From the NCBI GenBank assembly GCA_037349315.1, contig JBAIAC010000216.1:310001-374000 (forward strand): a stretch of DNA of 64,000 nucleotides, written 5' to 3'. The DNA is from Chelydra serpentina. Taxonomy: Eukaryota > Chordata > Testudines > Chelydridae. The notes beneath the pieces are model-generated. The model ran no database searches. It was not told where the DNA came from and saw only the letters and a program-made list of their open reading frames with translations. The translations under genes were made by a program, and so were the position numbers. Shown here one piece after another: positions 41,260 to 51,439 of the stretch (within the stretch, counting starts at the first letter, position 1; each line of letters opens with the position of its first letter).

Positions 41260-41405
41260 TTCGAGAGAAAGGGAGATTAATGTCTGTTCTACAGCCTTAA
41301 CTAACAGCCAGGTGGCTTTTAGCTCATGCTGTAGAAGCTCATGCACTAAGCTTCAGAGGCCCTAGGTTCAATCCCACACACAAACAACCAGGGTCTGTTG
41401 ATGTT
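41260..41405 (+). repeat. tRNA-like interspersed repeat, continued after Harbinger C
   Basis: Reads GGTGGCTTTTAGCTCATGC (box A-like) and CCTAGGTTCAATCCC (box B-like) in plus orientation. With 35398-35443 it forms one copy split by Harbinger C. Confidence 0.65.
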
Positions 41406-42955
41406 ATATGTACATCTGTGAATAAGGACTGTAGGCCATACTCACAGGATGGGGGACTCTATCTCGGGAAGCAGTGACTCTGAGAAAGGTTTGGGTGTGG
41501 TGGTGGATAATCAGCTGGACATGAGCTCCCACTGTGGTGCTGTGGCCAAAAGGACTATTGTGATCCTTGAATGCATAAACAGTGGAATCTTGAGCAAGAG
41601 TAGAGCGATCATTTTGCCTCTGTATTTGGCACTGATGCGACCTCAGCTGGAATCCTGTGTCTAGCTCTGGTGCCCACAATTCAAGATAGACGATGATTAA
41701 GGCTGCGAGTTTGTCACGGAGGTCATAGAAATCTCGGATTTTGTGACTTTCCAGGACCTCCATGACTTCTGCAGCGGCTGGTGCGGCGGGCTCGGGGCCC
41801 ACCTGAGCAGCTCGGGCGGTCCCCTGGGCCAGCCGTACTGGCCACTACTGGGGCAGTCTCGGGCCACCATGCCTCCCCACTCCAGCAGCAAGAGGAGTTT
41901 GGGTGTGGGAGGGGGCTGGGGAATGGGGCACGGGAGGGGTGAAGGCCCTGGAAGGTGCTTACTTCGGGGGTGGAGGGCGGGGCGAGAGACTCCCTGGAAG
42001 TGGCAACGTCCCTGAGCTCCTAAGCGGAGGAGTGTCCAGGCAGCTCTGTGCACTGTTTCCACCTGCAGGCACTGCCCCCACAGCTCCCATTGGCCATGTT
42101 TCCTGGCCAATGGGAGCTGCAGACATGGCAGTGCACAGAGCTGCCTGGCTATGCCTCCACCTTGGATCTGAGGGTGGGGGATGTCAGTTTTCAGGGAAGT
42201 GCGGTGCAAGGTAGGGAGCCTGCCAGCCCCACCAACTGCCCTGCCTCAGCACCACTGGGGGTCCCGGGCCATGCGGTGCTGCCCGCCCCCCACCCCCCCA
42301 GCACCAGCGGGGGTCCTGGGCCACCACCCCCAGCATCTACGTCACCCCTGGATCATCCTCCCAGCATCCATGTCGTTCCCGGGCTGCCCCCTCCCAAGAT
42401 TTACTCAGGGGTATATAGCAGATGTCGTGAATTTTTGTTTACTGCCCATGACCTGTACATGACTTTTACTAAAAATACCCTAAATTGTAGCCTTGATATT
42501 AAATTGGAGGGTTGAGAGAAGAGCCATGAGAATGATTAAAGGATTAGAAAACATGTCTTGTAGTGATAGACTCAAAGAGCTCAATCTATATGGCTTAACA
42601 AAGAGAAGGTTAAGGGGTGACTTGATCACAGTCTATAAGTCCCTACGTGGGGAACAAGTATTTAACAATGGTCACTTCAGTCTAGCAGAGAAATGCATAA
42701 CATGGCCCAATGGTTGGAAGTTAAAACTAGACAAATTCAGACTGGAAATAAGGTGTAAATTTTTAACCAGGAGGGTAATTAACCAGCGGAACAGTTTACC
42801 AAGGATCGTGGTGGATTCTCCATTACTGGCAATTTTAAAATCAAGATTGGATGGTTTTCTAAAAGCTCTGCTTTAGGAATTCATTTGGGGACGTTCTCTG
42901 GCCTGTGTTACACAGGATGTCTGGCTGGATGATCACAATGGTCCCTGCTGGTGTT
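41406..42955 (+). mobile_element. CR1 LINE 3' part, split by an insertion
   Basis: 41449-41690 encodes SDSEKGLGVVVDNQLDM and PLYLALMRPQLESCV. The copy resumes at about 42497 with RRAMRMIKGLENM, TKRRLRGDLITVYKSLRG, KLKLDKFRLEIRCKFLTRR and NSLPRIVVDSP. It ends with the 3' UTR (GATGATCACAATGGTCCCTG, about 42930). Stops are present. This CR1 subfamily differs from the FNYLKG type at 20232. Confidence 0.9.
41698..42496. mobile_element. Non-autonomous DNA element inside CR1
   Basis: It interrupts the CR1 between CAAGATAGACGATGATTA and GATATTAAATTGGA. Ends are weakly inverted (TTAAGGCTGCGAG at left, TGTAGCCTTGA at right) and the flanks GATGATTA and GATATTAA suggest a degraded 8-bp duplication. The interior is GC-rich and non-coding. 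Superfamily (hAT) is inferred. Confidence 0.55.
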
Positions 42956-44070
42956 GGACTCTCTGAATGTATCACCCAGATGGGAATGCTGATTTTGTGA
43001 CTCTAGGGGTGTGTTAACTCGAGGGACCCCTCCCCCCCAATTACATCCCTGGGATGAGCCAATCATGAGGGAGAGGGACCATCCTGCAGACCATCCAGTT
43101 GCCATAACACCTTGCACCTGTGCTGGTGCCACATGTATTGTGCAGACATCTGGGAGCACATCTCATGGGTCCTACTGCCACAGTAAGCAGAGTTGCTCTG
43201 TGAACATTGTGGGAGAGCTCAGCTCTCCTTTCTGGCCCCCCGCCCACCAGTGGTGGTAGTGCAGCAACTCAGTCAAATGAATTGGTTCTGGTGTGGCACA
43301 CTCCAGATTTCAGTCCGCAGGCTTTGTTCCAACCAGTGGTGAGGCATGGATCCAACACAGAACAGGACCTGTGTCAAACACTGTCTTTTGTGCAGAGGTC
43401 TGTTGAGAGAAATTTGGGGCTCCAGGACATCATGTTTGCTGTGGCTCCACTCTCCCATTTCTCCCCAGTTACAGACATTTTGGAGGGTCCCTGAACTCGG
43501 GTTCCCAGTACAATTGTCCCCCTCCCTTGTCAGCCCTTTCAGGTAACTCTCATTTTGGCTACAAGAGCCTGGTGCAGGGCACAGGAGGCGGAGGGGCGCA
43601 TGTTGGCAGCAGCCTGTTTTACTAAGGAGAGTGCACTCACTGCGTACAGAACTGGAGTAGTGGTGACAGCTGGGGCAGTATTCAATAGGTGATGAACCCC
43701 CATGCTGGCCAGTGGTTCTGGACGCTGGTCAAAGAAACTGTGGGGAGGGCTCATCCTATGTCATGAAGCTCACCAGGTCCAGGCGCCCTTCAGCTACAGA
43801 GAATACCTCCTTCTCTGCATAGACAGTTATTTCTGCTCTTTAGAGCGACAGCTCTTGTAGCAGTAGTAGAATTTGCTGTCCTGATCTCACTGGAGCAGGT
43901 CAGACAGGGTCTGGGTCAATCCCTCCCTATCGAAAATAGGCAGGGGGCTGGATCCTGAAATTCCAAAATTAGTGGGATTTTTGCAAAGATCTGGCATCAG
44001 CTCAGCAGCGTGAACAGGTGAAATATGGTGGGACTAGTGCCTGCTAGTGGCTCACACACTCATGGAGTTG
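42956..44070. other. No supported gene; one weak exon-like frame
   Basis: Mostly unassigned. On the minus strand 43738-43541 a frame follows the acceptor-like CCCTCCCCACAG and reads FFDQRPEPLASMGVHHLL, then NTAPAVTTTPVLYAVSAL, with further open stretches on either side separated by stops. It could be a decayed coding sequence or chance. I do not recognise a family. Confidence 0.2.
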
Positions 44071-44079
44071 GGAACATTA

Positions 44080-44490
44080 TATGTATATAACCCTAGAGAG
44101 GCCGTCACTGAATACTGCCCCCAGCTCTGGTGTCCACATCGCAACATGAGATTTGAAATGGGGGAAAGGGCTCTGGAAAAATGCACCAGAAAAATCTGAG
44201 GTCAGGAAAACTGGCTGTATAGTGAGATTAAGGTTGCTCAGTCTGTTTAGTTTCTCCAAAAGAACGTTAAGGATGACTGAACCGAGGTCTAGAAGTACCT
44301 ATGTGAGGAAAAAGCATCTGATTGTAGAGGGTCTTTAATCAGGCATAATGAGATCCAATGGCTGGAAGCTGAAATGAGTCGCATTCAAACCGGCAATAAA
44401 GTGCAACTTTTTAACGGGGAGGGAATTAACTATCGAAATGACTCACCCAGGGATGGGGCAGATTCTCCATCTCTTGGAGCCTCCGCTGTG
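44080..44490 (+). mobile_element. Old CR1-like LINE 3' fragment
   Basis: The plus strand retains RSNGWKLK, KCNFLTGRE-like and SLSLFSFSKRTL-like pieces in CR1 order (44150-44470), with stops between. Confidence 0.5.
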
Positions 44491-44709
44491 TGGTGAGGCA
44501 TCTCTCTGACAGCTCTGCACCAGCTCAACCTGGCCCTCTGGGATAGTGGGACTCATGCGGAGCGGAGGAATAGTGCCCCTGTGGCAGGGGCTCTGGATGC
44601 AGTTCTCTCATTTGGTGCTGCAGGAGATCAGGCTGCAGGGTCCCTTGGTCTTGACATCCATGCATTTCAATTCTCCTTAAAAAAATAACCTGAAAGGCCC
44701 CTATGAGGC

Positions 44710-45345
44710 TCCGAGGGACACTGGGGCCTGGCTGGGGGATGCTCTGCAGGAACAAGTCTCCGTGGGGTACTGGGGCCTGCCTGGGCGATGCTTTGCAGGA
44801 ACAGGTCTCTGTGGGGTACTGGGACCTGGCCAGGGAGTGCTCTGCAGGAACAGGTCTCTGTGAGGTACTGGGGCCTGGCTGGGGGATGCTCTGCAGGAAC
44901 AGGGCTCTGTGGGGCACTGCGGGCTGGCCAGGGAGTGTTCGGCAGGAACAGGGCTCCATGAGGTGCTGGGGGATGCTCTGCAGGAATGGGGCTCTGTGGG
45001 GCACTGGAACCTGGCTGGGGGATGCTCTGCAGGAACGGGGCTCCATGGGGCACTGGGATCTGACTGAGGGATGCTCTGCAGGAACAGGGCTCTGTGGGGC
45101 ACTGGGGCCTGGTTGGGGGATGCTCTGCAGGAACAGGGCTCCATGGGGTAATGGGACCTGCCTGGGGGATGCTCTGCAGGAACAGGTCTCTGTGGGGTAC
45201 TGGGGCCTGGCTGGCGGATGCTTTGGAGGAAAGGGGCTCTGTGGGATATTGGGGCCTGTCCGGGGGATGCTCTGCAGGAACAGGGCTCCTTTGGGCACTG
45301 GGGCCTGGCAGGCGGATGGATGCTCTGCAGGAATGGGGCTCTGTG
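44710..45345. repeat. 49-bp minisatellite, about 13 units
   Basis: The anchor GCTCTGCAGGAAC recurs at 44741, 44790 (variant), 44839, 44888, 44937 (variant), 44975, 45024, 45073, 45122, 45171, 45220 (variant), 45269 and 45322: spacing 49 bp except one 38 and one 53. Because 49 is not a multiple of 3, each frame cycles through all three translations, which explains the long repetitive open frames on the minus strand. These are not genes. Confidence 0.95.
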
Positions 45346-45669
45346 GGCAGACTGCATTGGAAGGAGAGTAGGTGACCTCGGATGGTGGGGGAAAGATTGA
45401 TTTCCTTACAGTTTAAAACACTTTGGTGTGGGTTTGTTTTTGCCAACTTCTATTTACTCCAAAGTAAATTCTGTGCTTGGGAGCAGAACTCTCCTTAGGA
45501 AAGATCCCCCCTCCCCCTGCAATGGCAGGCTGAGGGAGCCTGCAGCTTGGAGCCCTCCAAGGAGCTCTCTAGTGCCCAGAGGGCTGGGTGTCCTGTGTCT
45601 GACTGAGTTAAAACAAGCAGAAAAGAGTAAAAAAATAACCCCAAACAACAACCAAAAGCAGCCTTTTAT

Positions 45670-46010
45670 GTGGCCGAGATCCCCAGACCCCCCCCTCTAT
45701 ATTCGAGAGAGCCCCCACTCCCTCTGTGCTCCAGTACCCACTCCTGAATTCCAGAGCCCCCATCCCCTTCAGTGCTCCCCAGAGGCCCCCCCTCTGTATT
45801 CCAGAGCTCCCACCCCCTATTCCACAGACCCCACCCTCTCTGTGCCCCAGGTGTCACCTCATATTCCAGGGCTCCCACCCCCTCTATGCTCCCCAGAGCC
45901 CCACCCCATATTCCAGAGACCCCTCATGCGCCCCTAGAGCCACCACCTGTACTCCAGAGCGCCACCCCCAGCGCTCCCCAAAGCCCGCACCCTCCAGAGC
46001 CTCCCACTCC
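45670..46010. repeat. C-rich degenerate tandem repeat
   Basis: Repeated variations on ATTCCAGAGCCCCCA and GCTCCCCAGAG with spacing near 45-60 bp. No gene is supported; open frames result from the biased composition. Confidence 0.6.
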
Positions 46011-46248
46011 CATGGAAAGGCAGTAGCCTGGCGCTCACTGCCCTCCTCCCCATCCTCGTGTGTGTTTTGCCTCGGGCATGACCCGTTGCTCGGCCGGGGG
46101 CGGACCCGCGCGAGCTCGGGGGCCAGGAAACTACAGCTCCCAGCAGCTCCTGCTCTGGCTCCGGCTGGGGGCCGAGCCCGGCCGAGTTTGGGGAAAGCAT
46201 TCCTGGAATTCGTTTCCTGTGAATTCCTGCCCGAAGCCAAGCCGCGGG

Positions 46249-46317
46249 ATGGCGGAGCGGCAGCGGGCGGATGTCGGCGAGCGACCCCTGGGCACCGCGG
46301 TCAGCCTGGCAGCGTGA
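46249..46317 (+). CDS. Possible upstream short frame (22 aa)
   Basis: ATG 46249 to TGA 46315-46317, MAERQRADVGERPLGTA then VSLAA. It lies between the ZNF143-type motif and the candidate first exon, as a regulatory upstream frame could. It may equally be chance in a GC-rich leader. Confidence 0.25.
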   Translation: MAERQRADVGERPLGTAVSLAA

Positions 46318-46351
46318 GGAGCCCCCCAGTTTCGTGCGCCCCGGTCGGGCC

Positions 46352-46439
46352 ATGGCCGAGCTCCTGCTTCGGAGAACGTTCTCCAGGCTGAGGGGCAAAG
46401 AGAAGCTCCCCAGGAAGAAGCCTGATGTGAAGGAGCGAG
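46352..46439 (+). CDS. Candidate first coding exon of a host gene
   Basis: ATG 46352 begins MAELLLRRTFSRLRGKEKLP and continues to DVKER, stopping at a donor-like GAG|GTACTG at 46440 (phase 1). The context before the ATG is GGGCC, in a CpG-rich leader. The peptide is basic, with no repeat resemblance and no membrane span. I do not recognise the gene. The frame stays open to 46792, but beyond the donor the codons are GC-rich with no conserved features, so intron is more likely. The rest of the gene would lie downstream on the plus strand or beyond the window. Confidence 0.4.
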
Positions 46440-46970
46440 GTACTGCCGGGCTCGCTGAGCGGCGCTCGGGGCGCTGGCGGGGCAGGGATGCGCTGCTCAG
46501 AGCACCGGGGAAGCGCCCAAGTTTAATTTTCCCGAAGTTGAGGAGCGCGGGGCGGCTGATCCAGCCTCGCTGCCAGGGCTATCCGCCGCGGAGCCGGGCT
46601 GCAGGCGCCCCGAGGCGAGGAGGGGCTCCCGGGCAGGGCGGGGCGCAGCCGAAGGAAGGCGCTGGTTGTTGGGAAGCCGCCCCGGCCCGGGACTTGGCTG
46701 TCAGCGAAGCAGGGCCAAGCCCGAGGATGCTCGGAGGAGCGGAGCGCCCCGCCGAGCAGGGGCTGAGCCAGCGGGGCTCCGAGGGGGCCTAGCGCCCTCA
46801 GCGCGACCCGTCGCATCCCGTCCAGTCCAGCGCTCGCGTCCAGTCCTCATTGGCCAGCCCGGGGCAGGGACTGCAGGGCCCGCGGCCATTGGGGACGCCA
46901 GGGGTGCCGGAATCGGAGGGTCAGGGGGCGGTGCTCGAGCCCCAACCGTTGCCTTGCTCCTAAAAAGGCA

Positions 46971-47577
46971 GAAGGAAGGAAGGAAAGAATGGGGGGGAGC
47001 CAACCAGCGCCCCCACAGCCGCCAGCCGGGGCAAGAAGAATAGATTGCCCTGGCACTCCTGCTTCCCTGGGCAACCCCAGACCCTTCCACCCCAGCGGGG
47101 AGGGCTCAGACCCACCCAGCCTCTCCCGCCACCCAGCTGCCCTGCAATCCCCAGCACAGGGCGGTCTGAGCTGCGCCCCCACTCCCCCGACTTCCTCCCC
47201 CCTGCGCTGGGGTTTGGTTGTGGTGCTCACAATACTGTTTGTTTGAGCATAGACTCGAGTACCAACCTTGGCCCATCAGGAGTCAGGATCCCAGTTTGTG
47301 TGTCTGGGCTGCTATGGGTTGGCAGGTCTCTGCGCTGTGGCCTAGGGAGTGAGTGGGTAAAGAGGGGGATGAGTGGGTTTTATCTGGGAGCTGGTGGGGC
47401 GGGGGGTAGGGAGTTTGGGTGTGAGTGCCAAGGGTATTCGGGGGGACATGGCCCAGCAGTGTCAGAGGCACTGAGCAAAGGTTGGGTGGTGGGGGCTGAG
47501 CGGATGAGGGAACATAGTGGCGGAATGGGGAGGCATAGTGAGAACCAGGGAATAGCCTGGCCAAATCTCCCAGTGTG
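46971..47577. other. No recognised feature (possible intron)
   Basis: GC-rich then G/T-rich sequence. No repeat ends or gene motifs. If the exon at 46352 is real, this would be its intron 1. Confidence 0.3.
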
Positions 47578-48870
47578 ACAGAAGTCTTGTGTAACTCCGA
47601 CGGACCGGGATCAAACCTGGGACCTCTGGAGCTTAGTGCATGAGCCCCTACTGCATGAGCTAAAAGCCAACTGGCTGTTAGCTAAGGCTGTGGAGCAAAC
47701 TCATTAAACTCTGTCTCTCGGTGCCATTAGATGGGACAGAATACCACCAGGGACGGTGCAACCACTAGGCCAACTAGGCGGTCAGCTAGGGCGCCAAGAT
47801 TTGGGGGGCGCCAAAAAGTGGCGCCCTGCCCGGGGGGCTGGTCCCAGCCTCCCCGCCCTCACCCAGGGTGCCGAGTGGCCCCTGCTGCACTGGGGCTTTT
47901 CAGACGGCCGACACGGCTCTCCAGGGAGGAGCCGCCTTCCAGAGGCGCTGAGAGCCAGAGCGTCACGCTTGCGGCAGCGGTGAGCCCCAGCCATGGAAAA
48001 ACTGGCGTGGCGCATGCAGCGGGGCAGCAGCCCTGCAAAGGCTGCGGCGCTGCTAGCGGGGAGCAGCTGCGCCCCCCACAGCCCAGATTGCCGGCCGGCT
48101 GCTGGCATTGGGGCCTCCGGCAACTCTAGAGCTCCGCCCCTCCCCTCCTCTTCCTCCCCTGCCCTGCAGCCCAAAGCGGCGGGGGCCGGGCTCGGGCTGT
48201 GCGATCCGTGGGGGAGCGTGGCCGGCAGTGTGCCAGGCGGTTGGAGAAGGGGCAGGGGGTCTCTGGAGGGGGCAGTCACGGGACAGGGAGCGGGGTGGGG
48301 GGGTAGATTGGTTGGGAGTTCTGGGGGGGGGGGCTGTCAGGGGGCAGGGGTGTGGAGAGGGGTTGGGGCAGTCAGGGGACAGGCAGCGGTTGGATAGGCG
48401 TGGGAGTCCCTGTGGTCTGGCAGGGGGTGTGGATAGGGGTCAGGGCAGTCAGGGGACAGGTAGGGAACGGAGTCCTAGGGGAGCAGTTAGGGTGGGGGGG
48501 GGTCTCAGGAGGGGGCAGTCAGGGACAAGGAGAAGGGAGGCTTAGATAGGGGGTGGGGTCCCATGGGGGCTGTTAGGGGCAGGGTTCCCGGGAGGGGGTG
48601 ATCAGGGGACAAGGAGCGGGGGGTGGGGTGGATGGGTTGGGGGTTCTGTGGGGGGCGGGAAGTGGGAGGGAGTGGATAGGGGTGGGGGAGGGGGGGCGCA
48701 AGGTGGAAGTTTCGCCTAGGGCGCAAAATATCCTTGCACCGGCCCTGAATACCACAACCAGGAGGTGTGTGGGTTACATACTTCCCCTAGCTGAGGAAGC
48801 GCGTCCTGAGCTTCAAAGACTTCCCAGTTCGAATCCCGGATGAGCCCCCACTTGTAATATCAACAGACCC
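47578..48870 (-). repeat. tRNA-like interspersed repeat, split by a hAT element
   Basis: The minus strand shows GGCTTTTAGCTCATGC and GGTTTGATCCCGG near 47610-47670, as in the copies at 35144 and 41260. The repeat edge ATGGGACAGAATACCAC is cut by the hAT at 47748. Its continuation (AATACCACAACCAGGAGGTG, then GTTCGAATCCC) lies at 48748-48870. Confidence 0.6.
47748..48747. mobile_element. 1000-bp non-autonomous hAT with perfect 8-bp duplication
   Basis: Ends CAGGGACGGTGCAA (47748) and TTGCACCGGCCCTG (to 48747) are inverted with one mismatch. AATACCAC flanks both sides exactly (47740-47747 and 48748-48755). The interior is GC-rich (G-rich tandem stretches 48240-48700) with no transposase; open frames reflect composition. 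Confidence 0.95.
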
Positions 48871-49022
48871 CGGTCGTCAGCAGGCAGGATCGACTTCTGG
48901 AGCTTAGTGAATGAGCTTCTACAGCATGAGCTAAAAGCTGTTAGCTAAGGCTGTAGAACAAACTCTCTCTCCGTGCCACTAGATGGGACAGAACACCACA
49001 CCCAGAAGGTGTGTGGGTTACA
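48866..49022 (-). repeat. tRNA-like interspersed repeat, second adjacent copy
   Basis: The same unit again (GAATGAGCTTCTACAGCATG, then AGCTAAAAGCTGTTAGC), ending at CACTAGATGGGACAGAACAC and GTGTGTGGGTTACAC. It lies directly after the previous copy in the same orientation, so the two form a tandem pair. Confidence 0.6.
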
Positions 49023-49918
49023 CTTGCACTATGTGGAGTGTCTCAAAACCTCAGCTCCTGGAGTCCTGGGATTTGGGAAAATTGGCAGCTTTCATTAAAA
49101 AAATGGAATATCTGGCCCTGGTGGTGGGGGAGAAAGGCTGGAACCATGACCCCAAATGGACCCAACTCCAGGAGACAAATGTTCCACTCCTGCATTGGCT
49201 GGCTGAGCTGCTGCCATCAGTTTAGAGCCGATCTCGTGGTTTTGGGGCCAGACTCATTAAGCTTTGAGCCCTGGAGTTGGTGATGCTGTGGGGCGAGGAG
49301 CTTGCTGTGAATCCAGATTGGATGTTTTTGTTATAGATCTGCTCTAGGAATTATTGTGGGTTTCTAGCCTGTGTTCTACAGGAAGTCAGACTAGGTGATC
49401 ACACTGGTCCCTTCTGGTCATAGACTCTGTGAATGGGGTGGGGTTGGGGTGCCAAGCCTTGTGGCCAGAGTTGTGATGATTGGGGCTGGATAGGAGCACT
49501 GGCCATGCAGGCAGGAAGCACAAGCCAGGGCTGGGAGTGGCTGAGAAGGAAGAAGCAGCAGGATTTGGATGGGGCCAGATGGATGGGTCAGAGGAGTGGC
49601 CGGCTCAGAGACAGGGACTAGATGATGGGCTTGAGTGACACCCCCAAGACAAAGGAAAGGGTGGTTTAGGAGGTGGGTTTGGGCCATGGTGAGTCTCAGC
49701 TGGTGGCAGCACCCTGTCGAAGGGATCCAGGAGGGCTGGGAGGCGAGTGCAGTTGGAGGGAGGCAAATCTGTGAGTCACCAGTAGAGAAGAAAGTCAAAG
49801 CAGCTGAGGCCCACAAGGGGAGAAGGAGAGTCCCCTGAGGATGTATCAGAGAGGAAGGGGAAGCCAGGAGACCACAGAGCCATGCCAGCCTAATAGACAG
49901 GAATCAGCTAGTCATAGC
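49023..49918. other. No gene; one CR1-type tail
   Basis: 49311-49432 is a CR1-type 3' tail in plus orientation (AGCCTGTGTTCTACAGGAAG, then GGTCCCTTCTGG). The rest shows no repeat ends. Frames in 49433-49840 lack features. Confidence 0.4.
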
Positions 49919-50542
49919 TAGGGTCCTACCAAATTCACGGTCCATTTTGGTCAATTTCAGAGTCATAGGATTTTAAAAATCATAAATATCATGATTTCAG
50001 ATATTTAAATCTGAAATTTAACAGTGTTGTATCTGTAGGGGTCCTGACCCAACTCTGAAGGCAGCAGTGAAGAAGTGAGGGTGGCATGATATGGTATTGC
50101 CACTCTTACTTCTGCGCTGCTGCTGGCGGGGCGCTGACTTCAGAGCTGGGTGCCTGGCCAGGAGCTGTCGCTCTCCAGCCACCCAGCTCTGAAGACAGCA
50201 TAGAAGTAAGGGTGGCAATACCGTGACCCCCCCTACAATAATCTTGCGACCCCCCCACAACCCTCTTTTGAGTCAGGACCCCCGTTTTGAGAAACGCTAG
50301 TCTCCCCCCGTGAAATATGTATAGTATAGGGTGAAAGCGCACAAAAGACCAGATTTCACTGGAGAGACCAGATTTCCGAAGAAGTGGGTATTGACCCACG
50401 AAAGCTTATGCTTCAATACCTCTGTTAGTCTATAAGGTGCCACAGGACCCTTTGTCGCTTCTGCAGATCCAGACTAACACGGCTACCCCTCTGATACAGT
50501 CTGTGATGCGTTTTTCACGGCCGTGAATTTGGTAGGGCCCTA
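49919..50542. mobile_element. 624-bp inverted-repeat DNA element with nested pieces
   Basis: Ends TAGGGTCCTACCAAATTCAC and its complement (GTGAATTTGGTAGGGCCCTA) flank the element. A perfect 8-bp duplication GTCATAGC lies at 49911-49918 and 50543-50550. Inside: an inner hAT-like piece (about 50035-50300, right end GTTTTGAGAAACGCT) with a hairpin around AGAGCTGGGTG/CACCCAGCTCT, and a fragment at 50370-50500. Confidence 0.88.
50370..50500 (-). mobile_element. Penelope-like element terminal fragment (tentative)
   Basis: On the minus strand it starts GTATCAGAGGGGTAGCCGTG and continues to AAGCTTTCGTGGGTC and CCCACTTC. In turtles this text is, to my memory, the end of a Penelope/Neptune-type retroelement. 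It has no coding capacity here. The family name is recalled, not proven. Confidence 0.45.
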
Positions 50543-50550
50543 GTCATAGC

Positions 50551-51439
50551 AGCTGTAGCTGACGGGGTTGTGCTGGACCAGGATATGTCACATGACAATG
50601 GGGCCCAGTGCTGCCAGAGGACATGCAGCACCTGAGGCCCCCAGGGGCCATAGCCAGAGCTGAGCTTGGCTGGAGCCAGTTCTGACCCCAGACACCTGGT
50701 TATGCAATTGGGTCACTGCAACAAAACCAACCCCCTGCAGGTTTGAGCCAGTCTGGCTCAATAGGGAAAAGGCAAAACTCTGTCACCTCCACTCCCCATT
50801 TGGTAGCTCTGTGTCTGAGGCTGCCCCAGGGGATTGCCACAGCACCTGACAGATGGACTGAAACTTTGCATCCTTGATCTGAGAGGATCTGGGTGGGACA
50901 GAGAGCATGCTGCATGATGTGCTGTTGCTGCTACCGGGAGCACCTTCAGGATGTTCCAGAGGGAAGGCCCGTAGTGTGCACAGAGCCAGTGGGACGGGTT
51001 CTTAGTGACCAAGGAGGCTGGAGATGCTTGCTAGAATTTTCTCCCCCCTGGTAGGCAAGGGTACAACACTGCAGCGGTGGCTCTTGCACCTGGAAGGATG
51101 GAATTGGGTTAGTAGTGGGGGGTGGCTGCTCAGAAGTGCTGCTGTGAGAGGCTGGGAAGCGGGGGTCCTGCTGCTGGCAGGTTTGAGGCGCTGGTGCAGT
51201 GGGGTCAGGAGGCAAGGAGCTGCCTCAGGGCAGGTCAGTCTCCCTGTCACCGGGGAGTGTCCCTTAGCCAGCACTCCCTGGCCCAGCCTGATCCTGGGGC
51301 CCTGCCATTCTCGGGATCAAGTCACTGGGTCAACCCTGTGAGTGGGAGATTCGGGGCATTATTTCCTGTGTTGTCAGCTGAGTCACATAGTGCCGATTTT
51401 CCCCCCTGATTGGCTGTTGGTCCTTGTGCCTCTGCAGGG
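50551..51439. other. No recognised feature
   Basis: GC-rich single-copy-looking sequence. I see no repeat ends, splice-supported frames or known motifs. Confidence 0.3.

Larger units (their letters stand above)
46070..46970 (+). promoter_or_regulatory. CpG-rich promoter-like region
   Basis: Dense in CpG with GC boxes (GGGGGCGG near 46098), unlike its neighbours. ACTACAGCTCCCA at 46130-46142 fits the ACTAYRNNNCCCR promoter motif linked to ZNF143/THAP11. A short upstream frame and a candidate first coding exon follow. No repeat signature is present. This is the best candidate for a host gene start in the window; direction is plus. Confidence 0.55.

Noticed and set aside
41310..41395. Functional tRNA gene in plus orientation
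   Set aside because: It is one copy of a repeated tRNA-like element; other copies occur in the window and stem pairing is poor.
44525..45446. Three overlapping Pro/Ser/Arg-rich minus-strand frames of 218-259 codons
   Set aside because: The 49-bp minisatellite cycles the three frames; there is no start context or family.
46440..46792. Extension of the candidate first exon as one long frame
   Set aside because: After the donor-like GTACTG the codons are GC-driven with no conserved features; intron is more likely.
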